Source of the DNA: Prevotella sp. UBA2850
GTDB lineage: Bacteria; Bacteroidota; Bacteroidia; Bacteroidales; Bacteroidaceae
Assembly (NCBI GenBank): GCA_002350805.1
Contig: DEFO01000024.1
Coordinates: 1-40,794 of the forward strand
DNA length: 40,794 bases
Direction of reading: 5' to 3'
Below the pieces are notes generated by a model, which saw only the letters and a program-made list of their open reading frames with translations, was not told the origin of the DNA and ran no database searches. Below are positions 26,311 through 34,392 of this stretch, one piece after another. Numbering within the stretch: the stretch's first letter is position 1; each line of letters opens with the position of its first letter. The translations under genes and the position numbers were made by a program.

Positions 26311-26433
26311 CCGTAGGGACTTACTTGATGTATGTCCGTATATGATGTCTGCATGGATATGAGTCAGGACATAGATAAACTAAGTCCCTACAAGCATGCA
26401 TCTTTCAGGATATTGATATATTAATCCCTACGG
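26311..26433. promoter_or_regulatory. Long-range inverted repeats upstream of PL1 operon
   Basis: GTAGGGACTTA (26313-26323) is matched by TAAGTCCCTAC (26381-26391), a perfect 11-bp inverted repeat. CCGTAGGGA (26311-26319) is also the reverse complement of TCCCTACGG (26425-26433), so the left arm can pair with either right arm. It lies upstream of the promoter at 26514. Confidence 0.45.
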
Positions 26434-26513
26434 CATATGGGTGGGCAAATCCTATATGGTTGCTCACTGATTATTTTCTGTGTGTTAAAGTTTGAGTAAT
26501 CAGAAATTATTTG

Positions 26514-26521
26514 TAAATTTG
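26514..26521 (+). promoter_or_regulatory. -7 element of the PL1-PL1-GH3 operon
   Basis: TAAATTTG followed by CA fits TAnnTTTG, with TTTG at 26491-26494 as -33, about 65 bases before the start codon. Confidence 0.65.
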
Positions 26522-26585
26522 CAAACAGAATAGGAAAAGAACTATTTTCTACTAGCAAAATCAAAAAAACAACGAAAGCGAAACG

Positions 26586-28034
26586 ATGATGAAGAAACAT
26601 TTACTCTCCACCCTGTGGCTCATGCTCATCTTTATCATTGCACAGGCACAAACTGAACAGATACCGGCGTTTCCTGGCGCCGAAGGGTTCGGAATGTTCA
26701 CAACTGGCGGACGTGGTGGCAAAGTGTATCATGTCACGACGCTAGAGGATGGCATGCAACCTGGCACCCTGCGTTGGGCCAACAAACAGGAAGGACCTAA
26801 GACCATTGTCTTTGACGTTTCGGGCACTATATTTCTGAAATCATCCTTGCGCTTTTCAGAGAACACTACTATAGCAGGACAGACTGCCCCAGGCGACGGC
26901 ATTTGTCTGGCCGACTATCCTGTCATGGTCAGTTCCAATACGATTGTACGTTTCATGCGCTTCCGACTGGGTAACCGACAGGTGGCTCATCATGAAGGCG
27001 ACGGACTGGGCGGCAGCCACTGTCACAACATCATCATTGACCACTGCAGCATCAGCTGGTCGATTGACGAGTGTCTGTCGGTCTACGGCAATCGTGACTT
27101 CACTGTGCAATGGTGTATTGTGAGCCAGAGCCTCAACGATGCCGGACATAAGAAGGGTGCACACGGCTATGGCGGCAACTGGGGTGGCAGCGGAGCCTCG
27201 TATCATCACAACCTGATAGCCCACCACACTTCGCGCACGCCGCGTCTTGGTCCTAGTCCTTTCACTCAGGAGGACGAGCGCATGGACCTGCGCAACAACG
27301 TCATCTACAACTGGACTGCCAACGGTTGCTACGGTGGCGAAGCCATGACTGTAAACATTGTCAACAATTACTTCAAGCCTGGTCCTGGAACACCTACTGA
27401 CCATCGCGGAAAGCGTATTACCGCCCCCAACATCCGCACTACGCAATACACCCACCATGACAGTCCGCACCCCAATGTGTGGGATAAGATGTGGCACGTA
27501 TGGGGCAAGTATTATGTTGCGGGCAACGTGAACAGCCGTTATCCTGAGGTGACGAAGGACAACTGGACGTACGGCATCTACAACCAGATATCGACCGATG
27601 CCAACGACGGCACTTATACGGCAGTGACCCGCGACACCATACGCCTCAGTCAGCCCATGCCCTATGCGCCAGTCACGACGCACACGGCAGAAGAGGCTTA
27701 CCAACTGGTGCTGCAACAAGCAGGGGCAAGCCTCTACCGCGACCAACTAGACCAAATCATCGTAAGTGATGTACGCGAAGGAAAAGCCACCTTTACGGGT
27801 GAAGGATGTGCCCCAGGCATCATCAACACCCAAGAGGACGTGCGCTTAGGCAAGAGTCCGTGGCCGGAATTGAAGAGTATGCCCGCACCCAAAGACTCCG
27901 ACGGTGACGGCATGCCCGATGAATGGGAAACAGTCCACGGCCTGAATCCCAACAACGCCACTGACGGCAACACCGTCCAGGCTGACGGTTATACCAATCT
28001 TGAGCATTATCTGAACAAACTAATAAAACAATAA
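26586..28034 (+). CDS. Secreted pectate lyase, PL1 family (first copy)
   Basis: The 482-residue enzyme cleaves de-esterified homogalacturonan by beta-elimination. After a signal peptide ending QAQ, the chain opens with FPGAEGFGMFTTGGRGG and runs as a right-handed parallel beta-helix. PL1 signatures are IAGQTAPGDGI, IIIDHCSISWSIDE with D152/H153 at the calcium site, and SRTPRLG with R217 and R220 as candidates for the catalytic arginine. The C-terminus from 438 has a thrombospondin-type-3-like calcium loop (DGDGMPDEWE). It lacks the long C-terminal tail of its neighbour. It opens an operon with a second PL1, 18 bp away, and a GH3 enzyme. Confidence 0.9.
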   Translation: MMKKHLLSTLWLMLIFIIAQAQTEQIPAFPGAEGFGMFTTGGRGGKVYHVTTLEDGMQPGTLRWANKQEGPKTIVFDVSGTIFLKSSLRFSENTTIAGQTAPGDGICLADYPVMVSSNTIVRFMRFRLGNRQVAHHEGDGLGGSHCHNIIIDHCSISWSIDECLSVYGNRDFTVQWCIVSQSLNDAGHKKGAHGYGGNWGGSGASYHHNLIAHHTSRTPRLGPSPFTQEDERMDLRNNVIYNWTANGCYGGEAMTVNIVNNYFKPGPGTPTDHRGKRITAPNIRTTQYTHHDSPHPNVWDKMWHVWGKYYVAGNVNSRYPEVTKDNWTYGIYNQISTDANDGTYTAVTRDTIRLSQPMPYAPVTTHTAEEAYQLVLQQAGASLYRDQLDQIIVSDVREGKATFTGEGCAPGIINTQEDVRLGKSPWPELKSMPAPKDSDGDGMPDEWETVHGLNPNNATDGNTVQADGYTNLEHYLNKLIKQ

Positions 28035-28052
28035 TAAAACAAAAACGAAACA

Positions 28053-30140
28053 ATGATGAAGAAACATTTACTCATTACACTAGTGCTGGTACTCGCCAAC
28101 ATTGCCATGGCACAAGCACAAACAGAACGAACGCCAGCTTTCCCTGGTGCTGAAGGTTTTGGACGCTATGTCACAGGAGGACGAGGTGGAGCTGTCTATC
28201 ATGTAACCAACCTGAATGATTCGGGAGAAGGATCACTTCGCTGGGCATTAGAAAAGAACGGAAGAAAGACCATCGTTTTTGATGTATCAGGAACTATCCA
28301 CTTGCAATCAGAGTTGCATATCAACAACAACACAACGATTGCAGGACAGAGTGCACCTGGCGACGGAATATGTATTGCAGATTTTCCGTGTGACATCAAA
28401 GGTGACAATGTCATTGTTCGCTATCTAAGATTCAGACTAGGCAATAAAAGCATCACACCAGAGAAAGCCGCATCTGGCGCTTACGACGGATGGGATGGCT
28501 TTGGTGCTCTCGACCGTAAAAGCATCATTATTGACCATTGTTCGGTAAGCTGGAGCGTCGACGAATGTTTGTCGATGGGAGGCTGCTCGGATATTACGGT
28601 ACAATGGTGCTTGATAGCTCAAAGCATGAAGCAAGGCCATTCTAAGCTTTCACATGGTTACGGTGGAAACTGGGGCGGAAGCGGTGCTTCGTTCCATCAC
28701 AACCTGTTGGCACACCACAACAGTCGCACACCCCGTCTCGGCCCGCGTTATACTACGCAACTTGACGAGCGTATGGACATGCGCAACAACGTAATATACA
28801 ACTGGGGCGAAGGTGAGGGCTGCTATGGCGGTGAGGCTATGAAAGTGAACATCGTTAACAACTATTATAAGCCAGGACCTGCCACAAAAGCAAAATATGC
28901 TGGTAAAGATAAAATAAAAAGAATTGCCGCTCCCGGCATACGAACTACAGAGTATGTGGAGAAATATACTGACTACAAACCCACATGGCACGTTTGGGGC
29001 AAATTCTTTGTTGACGGTAATGTGAATACAGAAAGCTCATTAGTAGCAAGTGACAACTGGACAAATGGTGTTTACAACCAGATTAGTAACGACAACAATG
29101 ACAATACTTTCACAGCAACAACAAAAGACACCATAAAGTTGTCGGAACCTATCGATTTTCCCATAACTACCACTCATACTGCCGCACAAGCCTACGAGAA
29201 AGTGTTGCTATATGCTGGAGCATGTCTGCACCGTGACTCTTTTGACGAAGAGATGGTCAACGACACACGTAATGGGTCTGCTTCGCATACGGGCAACGGA
29301 TGCCTGTCGGGTATCATCAACACACAAGAAGACAACAAGCCTGCTGGTGCTAGTAGCGATTGGAGCGCTTGGCCAACATTAAACTCATCAGAGACTCTCG
29401 TTGATACTGATGGCGACGGCATGCCAGACAATTGGGAAGATGCCAACGGTCTCGACAAGAACAATGCCAACGACGGAAATCAAACCAACGATGAAGGATA
29501 TACGAATCTTGAGCTCTATCTCAATTCGCTTGTGGCCGCTATAACGACAGCACAGAATGAAGCTGGTGAACAAGGGGGAAGCACTATTGTCGATGACTCC
29601 TCAACGGTAGATTATACCATCTCGCCAACAACACACGAAAGCGACTGGAACTTTGGTGACGTAAGCATTACAACTGAAAAAGGATACAGTGAAGGACATG
29701 TAACCAGCGATTTCACGGGTATTAAATTTTCTCGTAATTCAGATTTCATTATTAACTTACCTAACGGTATGGCAGCTAAATCCGTGGAAGTGAAAGCCTA
29801 CACAAATGTTGATAGTGGCGATTTGGCATATGTGGTTAATCTTGGTAGTGAGACATTTAGTGCAGATCAAGGAACATTCCCTTTGCGCACTGAAAAAGCA
29901 ACTGAAACTCATGTTTATTCTCTCGCATCACCGATAACAGGAAAAATGAAGATACGTTTTGCTGGCAATCAAGTTGTAGCTATTATCAAGGTTACCGCCG
30001 CATCGGCCACTGGCATCAACACCATTTACACGGTTGAGTCGAAAGACGACGGCCATATCTACACCCTCCAGGGCGTTCGCGTAGACAACCCACAAAAGGG
30101 AATCTATATTCGCAACGGAAAGAAAATTATCATTAAATAA
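28053..30140 (+). CDS. Secreted pectate lyase, PL1 family (second copy) with tail
   Basis: The first about 480 residues of this 695-residue protein parallel the preceding lyase: same leader MMKKHLL, FPGAEGFGRYVTGGRGG, IAGQSAPGDGI, IIIDHCSVSWSVDE with D161/H162, SRTPRLG and a calcium loop DGDGMPDNWE. Beyond residue about 490 it adds a beta-sandwich-like domain (to about 655) and a tail HIYTLQGVRVDNPQKGIYI, resembling the tail of the pectin esterase. The added part may bind pectin and direct anchoring or secretion. The pair arose by tandem duplication, since upstream bases and leader codons match almost exactly. GH3 starts 12 bp later. Confidence 0.9.
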   Translation: MMKKHLLITLVLVLANIAMAQAQTERTPAFPGAEGFGRYVTGGRGGAVYHVTNLNDSGEGSLRWALEKNGRKTIVFDVSGTIHLQSELHINNNTTIAGQSAPGDGICIADFPCDIKGDNVIVRYLRFRLGNKSITPEKAASGAYDGWDGFGALDRKSIIIDHCSVSWSVDECLSMGGCSDITVQWCLIAQSMKQGHSKLSHGYGGNWGGSGASFHHNLLAHHNSRTPRLGPRYTTQLDERMDMRNNVIYNWGEGEGCYGGEAMKVNIVNNYYKPGPATKAKYAGKDKIKRIAAPGIRTTEYVEKYTDYKPTWHVWGKFFVDGNVNTESSLVASDNWTNGVYNQISNDNNDNTFTATTKDTIKLSEPIDFPITTTHTAAQAYEKVLLYAGACLHRDSFDEEMVNDTRNGSASHTGNGCLSGIINTQEDNKPAGASSDWSAWPTLNSSETLVDTDGDGMPDNWEDANGLDKNNANDGNQTNDEGYTNLELYLNSLVAAITTAQNEAGEQGGSTIVDDSSTVDYTISPTTHESDWNFGDVSITTEKGYSEGHVTSDFTGIKFSRNSDFIINLPNGMAAKSVEVKAYTNVDSGDLAYVVNLGSETFSADQGTFPLRTEKATETHVYSLASPITGKMKIRFAGNQVVAIIKVTAASATGINTIYTVESKDDGHIYTLQGVRVDNPQKGIYIRNGKKIIIK

Positions 30141-30152
30141 TCGTTTACCCAT

Positions 30153-32759
30153 ATGAAAAAGATATTCGTCATCATCATTGCCCTCGTGGCCATGCATGCA
30201 TATGCACAGAAGACTTACAGATATCCTTATCAGAATCCCAACCTCACACCCGAACAGCGTGCTGAGGATCTGTGCAAACGGCTGACCATTCATGAGAAAG
30301 CAAAACTGATGATGGACCGCTCACCCGAAATCAAGCGGCTGGGCATCCCGCAGTTCGAATGGTGGAACGAGGCCCTGCATGGTGTTGGCCGCAATGGCTT
30401 TGCTACGGTCTACCCTATTACCGTTGCAATGGCGGCCTCGTTCGATGATATTTTGCTCCATCAGATCTACACCAGTGTGAGCGATGAGGCACGTGCCAAG
30501 AACATGGAGGCTAAACGTTCGGGAGAAATGAAACGGTATCGTGGACTGTCGTTCTGGACTCCAAACATCAATATTTTCCGTGACCCACGCTGGGGACGTG
30601 GTCAGGAGACCTATGGCGAAGACCCCTACCTCACCACACGCATGGGTTTGGCCGTGGTACGCGGACTGCAAGGCTACAACTACGACGGCACTCCGGCACT
30701 CATCAACGGAAAGCAATCGAAGTATGCGAAGCTTTATGCCTGCGCCAAGCACTATGCCGTGCATAGCGGTCCGGAGTGGAATCGCCACCAGTTTAATGTG
30801 GAGAACCTGCCCGAGCGCGACTTGTGGGAGACCTATATGCCAGCCTTCAAGTCGCTGGTACAAGAAGGCGACGTGAAGGAGATTATGTGTGCCTATCAGC
30901 GCATCGACGGCGAGCCCTGCTGTGCACAGACACGCTATCTGCACCGCATCTTGCGCGATGAGTGGGGATTCAAAGGACTCGTCACCAGCGACTGCGGAGC
31001 CATCCGCGACTTCTTTGCACCTGGCATGCACGGTTTCTCGCCATCGCGTGCCGATGCTGCTGCCAGTGCCGTGATTGCCGGAACCGATGTGGAGTGCGGC
31101 AGCGAATACAAGTCGCTGCCCGAGGCCATGAAGGCTGGCAAGATTACGGAAGAGCAAATCAACACCAGCCTCAAGCGACTGCTCAAAGCACGCTTCGAGC
31201 TGGGTGACTTCGACCCCGACAACATGGTTGAGTGGACGAAGATTCCCATGAGCGTCGTAGCCAGCAAGGAGCACAAACAGCAGGCGCTGCAGATAGCCCG
31301 CGAGAGCATGGTGCTGCTGCAGAATCGTGACCATCTGCTGCCACTCAACCCGCAGCAGAAGATTGTGGTCATGGGTCCCAATGCCAACGACTCGCTGATG
31401 CTCTGGGGTAACTACACTGGAACACCCACACAAACGATTACCATTCTTAACGGCATCCGGCAGAAAGCACCACAGGCCAGGTTCATTCAGGGTTGTGGCC
31501 ACACGCGCAATGAAGTCTTCGAGAGCCAGTTCAACGACTTGCGCACTCCCGACGGACAGAAGGGCGTGCGTGCCACCTACTGGAACAACGAAAAATTCAG
31601 CGGAAAGCCTGCTGCCCAGGTTGTAAACACCGCTAAAATCAATCTCGACAACGGTGGCAATACGGCCTTCACCGCAGGTGTCAACCTGGAGCATTTCTCG
31701 GCCAAGTATGAGACTGTCTATACTCCTCAGCAGGATGCCGACATCCTGATTAACGTGAATGCGGAAGACTATCTGGCGGTGATCGTGAACGGCGACACGC
31801 TGTTCAACAAATGGAATGGCCACGGAGTGGTCTATAAGTCATTCCCTCTCAGCGTGAAGGCCGGACAGAAATACAGCATTGAGGTTGACTATATTCAGAA
31901 TATAGGTTTGGCTTTCCTCGGTTTCGATGTGGCCCAGAAGACTGTCAGCACCACTAACGAGATTGTCAGCCAAGTAGGCGATGCCGATGTCATTGTCTTT
32001 GTAGGCGGTATCTCGCCCCGCCTGGAAGGTGAGGAGATGAAGGTCAACGAGGAAGGATTCCGTGGCGGCGACCGCACTAACATTGAATTGCCCCGCGTGC
32101 AACGCGAGCTGATGGCTGCCCTGAAGCAGGCAGGCAAGCGCGTGGTGTTCGTCAACTGCTCGGGCAGTGCCATCGCCATGGTGCCCGAGGCCGACAATGC
32201 CGATGCCATCGTACAGGCATGGTACGCTGGCGAACAGGGCGGACGTGCCGTTGCCGACGTGCTGTTTGGCCAGTACAACCCCAGTGGAAAACTGCCCCTC
32301 ACCTTCTATCGCAGTACCGACCAACTGCCCGACTTTGAGGACTACCACATGGCCAACCGCACCTACCGTTACTTCAACGGCGAGCCTCTCTTCCCCTTCG
32401 GCTATGGCTTAAGCTATACCACATTCGCCCTTGAACGCCCACACATCGACCCGCAGCACCGCATCATCAGCGTTAATGTCACTAACACGGGCAGCCGTCA
32501 GGGCGACGAGGTCGTACAAGTCTACCTGCGCCGACTTGATGACTCCAACGGTCCGAAGAAGACTCTGCGAGCATTCAAGCGCGTCAGTTTGCAGGCTGGT
32601 GAAAGCGAAGTGGTTGAGATTCCTTTCCGCTATAGCGACTTTGAGAATTGGGATGAGCAGTCGAACACCATGCGCGTAGTCCCTGGCCGTTATGAGTTGA
32701 TGGTGGGCAACAGCAGCCGCGATGCCGACCTAAAGGAATTCACCGTCACAGTGAAGTAG
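30153..32759 (+). CDS. GH3 beta-xylosidase/beta-glucosidase with PA14 insert
   Basis: The 868-residue exported enzyme releases terminal beta-linked sugars. After a signal peptide ending AYAQ comes the GH3 barrel. Its stretches EWWNEALHGVGR, FWTPNINIFRDPRWGRGQET and AKHYAVHSGPEWNRH are typical of beta-xylosidase-like members, and the nucleophile is D280 in VTSDCGAI. A PA14 domain (about 470-590, starting VRATYWNNEKFSG) interrupts the second domain, as in Prevotella Xyl3-type enzymes. The second domain resumes with FVGGISPRLEGEE and LPLTFY. A C-terminal fibronectin-III-like domain (VNVTNTGSRQGDEVVQVYLR) ends it. In this operon it may trim xylose from xylogalacturonan; that substrate is inference. 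Confidence 0.9.
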   Translation: MKKIFVIIIALVAMHAYAQKTYRYPYQNPNLTPEQRAEDLCKRLTIHEKAKLMMDRSPEIKRLGIPQFEWWNEALHGVGRNGFATVYPITVAMAASFDDILLHQIYTSVSDEARAKNMEAKRSGEMKRYRGLSFWTPNINIFRDPRWGRGQETYGEDPYLTTRMGLAVVRGLQGYNYDGTPALINGKQSKYAKLYACAKHYAVHSGPEWNRHQFNVENLPERDLWETYMPAFKSLVQEGDVKEIMCAYQRIDGEPCCAQTRYLHRILRDEWGFKGLVTSDCGAIRDFFAPGMHGFSPSRADAAASAVIAGTDVECGSEYKSLPEAMKAGKITEEQINTSLKRLLKARFELGDFDPDNMVEWTKIPMSVVASKEHKQQALQIARESMVLLQNRDHLLPLNPQQKIVVMGPNANDSLMLWGNYTGTPTQTITILNGIRQKAPQARFIQGCGHTRNEVFESQFNDLRTPDGQKGVRATYWNNEKFSGKPAAQVVNTAKINLDNGGNTAFTAGVNLEHFSAKYETVYTPQQDADILINVNAEDYLAVIVNGDTLFNKWNGHGVVYKSFPLSVKAGQKYSIEVDYIQNIGLAFLGFDVAQKTVSTTNEIVSQVGDADVIVFVGGISPRLEGEEMKVNEEGFRGGDRTNIELPRVQRELMAALKQAGKRVVFVNCSGSAIAMVPEADNADAIVQAWYAGEQGGRAVADVLFGQYNPSGKLPLTFYRSTDQLPDFEDYHMANRTYRYFNGEPLFPFGYGLSYTTFALERPHIDPQHRIISVNVTNTGSRQGDEVVQVYLRRLDDSNGPKKTLRAFKRVSLQAGESEVVEIPFRYSDFENWDEQSNTMRVVPGRYELMVGNSSRDADLKEFTVTVK

Positions 32760-32801
32760 CTGCCACCAGAGGATTTCAAGAGGATACCCATTGGACGCCA
32801 A

Positions 32802-32927
32802 GAAGATACTCTAGGTCTCCTATGGACTACTATAGAAAGCTAAAAGGCTACTCCAGAAAGCCCAAAGGCTACTCTATGAAACTGGAAGGCTACTCTATGA
32901 AACTGGAAGGCTACTCTAGAATCAGAA
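32802..32927 (+). repeat. 21-bp tandem array, family A, after GH3
   Basis: Units of 21 bp start at 32823, 32844, 32865, 32886 and 32907, the best ones identical (AAGGCTACTCTATGAAACTG plus G); a further decayed unit may start at 32802. They match the array at 13463 in the AAGGCTACTCTA portion. A frame through it stays open and would encode GYSMKLE repeats, but it has no other gene-like features. Confidence 0.88.
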
Positions 32928-32930
32928 AAA

Positions 32931-32961
32931 AGCCGCTGCAAGCAGGTAACTTGCAACGGCT
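32931..32961. terminator. Bidirectional terminator between GH3 and GH57
   Basis: AGCCGCTGCAAG (32931-32942) pairs with CTTGCAACGGCT (32950-32961) with one mismatch. AAAAAA on the left provides the T run for the leftward glycogen operon; TTTATTATT on the right serves the rightward GH3 operon less strongly. Confidence 0.8.
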
Positions 32962-32990
32962 TTATTATTATTCATTATTGGAGAGCTGTC

Positions 32991-34358
32991 TTATGCTTTC
33001 TCCTCTTTCTTTGCAGGCTTCTTTGCTGCAGGTTTCTTGGCAGCAGCCTTCTCTTCGGTCTTCTGCATCTTCTCAAGCTTGGTCTGCAGACGTAAAATTT
33101 CCTTATCCTTCATTGCGATCTCGTCACCCTGGTTGCGAATAGTGGTGAGCAGGTTCTCAAGCTCATCGTTGTCAATATCGACAGGATAGAGACTGTTGAC
33201 ACGGCTCATGAAGTCGCCCAGGATGTTCATGTAGTTGGTGAATGCGTCGAATGGATCGCTGTAGATACCACGGTCGAGACCCACATTAGAGGGTTTAGTG
33301 GTCATGAAGCGGAAGTTATTACTTGCCTGCAGATAGTCCCAATCCTGGTTGATGTGAGGATCGTTGGCAATACGTACGCGGTCGGCAATGCTGTAAAGCT
33401 TGTTGAAAGCCTCGCGCTGCATGGCGTTACCCAGCCAGCAGCTGACGTCGCGCTCCTCGTCCACCCACGACAGTGTGTCGGGCACATCAACGCTACCTAC
33501 GCTGTTCATCTTCAGGCAGATCTCAGTAGGAGTCGAGAATGTAATACCCTTCTCTTTGGCGCATGCGGGCAGCGCCTTGATGAACTCGAGGATGTTGCTC
33601 GACAGGGGCTGTGCGATGCCAAGAGCAGAAAGTTCCATGAAGATATTGATGACCTGCTCTTCCTCTGGGAAGTTGGCAATGCGGTCGATATAGCTGTCAG
33701 CGAACAGGGGATATCCTTCCCACTCGCTGTCGTTGAAACGCAATGAGATATCGTCGCTCAACTCAACATCACGCAACAGCAGCTTCAGGTTGGGAGCGAT
33801 GGCGCAGTTGTATACATAGTGGGGCGATTTCCAACCGAGCACATGCTTGGCACCCTCGGTGAGCATGCCCTTGAATCCCATGGCAGCAGCCTGTCCGCCG
33901 ATGTCGTCGCTATAGATGAGCGAAGAGTTGCGCAACACCTTCGGTGTCTGTCCGAAATACTCTTCAATCTTCTTCACCTGTTTCTTCACATCAATGGCGA
34001 AGCACTCCTCGTTGGCAAGCGATGAGAGACCGTGGCTGTAAGGCTCTGCGAGGAACTCCACGCAACCGGTCTCGTTGAGCTGTTGCAGTTTCTCAAGCAC
34101 TTGTGGAGCGTGCATCTCGAGCTGTTCGATGCCTGTTCCGGAGAGCGAGAATGCCACCTTGAAGTACTTGCCGTTGTCGCGAATCATATCATGCAGCACA
34201 TTGAGTGCGGGCATGTAAGAACGCTCGGCGATGTCGCTGATGCTACGCTCATTCTCGTAGTCATCGTAATAATAATGGTCGGTACCGATATCGAAGAAAC
34301 GGTAACGTTTGAGATGAATGATTTGATGTATCTCAAAATATAAACAAATTGTCTTCAT
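32991..34358 (-). CDS. GH57 alpha-amylase family protein with Lys/Ala tail
   Basis: This 455-residue cytoplasmic protein belongs to the GH57 alpha-glucan-active family. It starts FEIHQ (residues 8-12, region I). VEFLAEPYSHG (100-110) is probably region II, GMLTEGAKHVLGW (164-176) holds candidate catalytic Glu168, and ELSDDISLRFND (199-210) holds candidate acid Asp202/203. Those assignments are by position and are tentative. From about 395 the chain becomes a coiled coil (ELENLLTTIRNQGDEIAMKD) and ends in a Lys/Ala repeat (AAAKKPAAKKPAKKEEKA). It is last in the glycogen operon, 34 bp after the GT4 gene. Confidence 0.85.
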   Translation of the reverse strand: MKTICLYFEIHQIIHLKRYRFFDIGTDHYYYDDYENERSISDIAERSYMPALNVLHDMIRDNGKYFKVAFSLSGTGIEQLEMHAPQVLEKLQQLNETGCVEFLAEPYSHGLSSLANEECFAIDVKKQVKKIEEYFGQTPKVLRNSSLIYSDDIGGQAAAMGFKGMLTEGAKHVLGWKSPHYVYNCAIAPNLKLLLRDVELSDDISLRFNDSEWEGYPLFADSYIDRIANFPEEEQVINIFMELSALGIAQPLSSNILEFIKALPACAKEKGITFSTPTEICLKMNSVGSVDVPDTLSWVDEERDVSCWLGNAMQREAFNKLYSIADRVRIANDPHINQDWDYLQASNNFRFMTTKPSNVGLDRGIYSDPFDAFTNYMNILGDFMSRVNSLYPVDIDNDELENLLTTIRNQGDEIAMKDKEILRLQTKLEKMQKTEEKAAAKKPAAKKPAKKEEKA

Positions 34359-34392
34359 AATTATCTTTTTTCAATGATCTGTTAATTAATGA

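Noticed and set aside
30321..31823. 500-codon open frame antisense to the GH3 gene
   Set aside because: Shadow of the GH3 coding bias; no signal, domain or promoter.
32822..33142. Plus-strand frame with GYSMKLE-type heptad repeats
   Set aside because: The repeats come from the 21-bp array, and the frame then runs through a terminator and antisense to GH57; a protein is unlikely.
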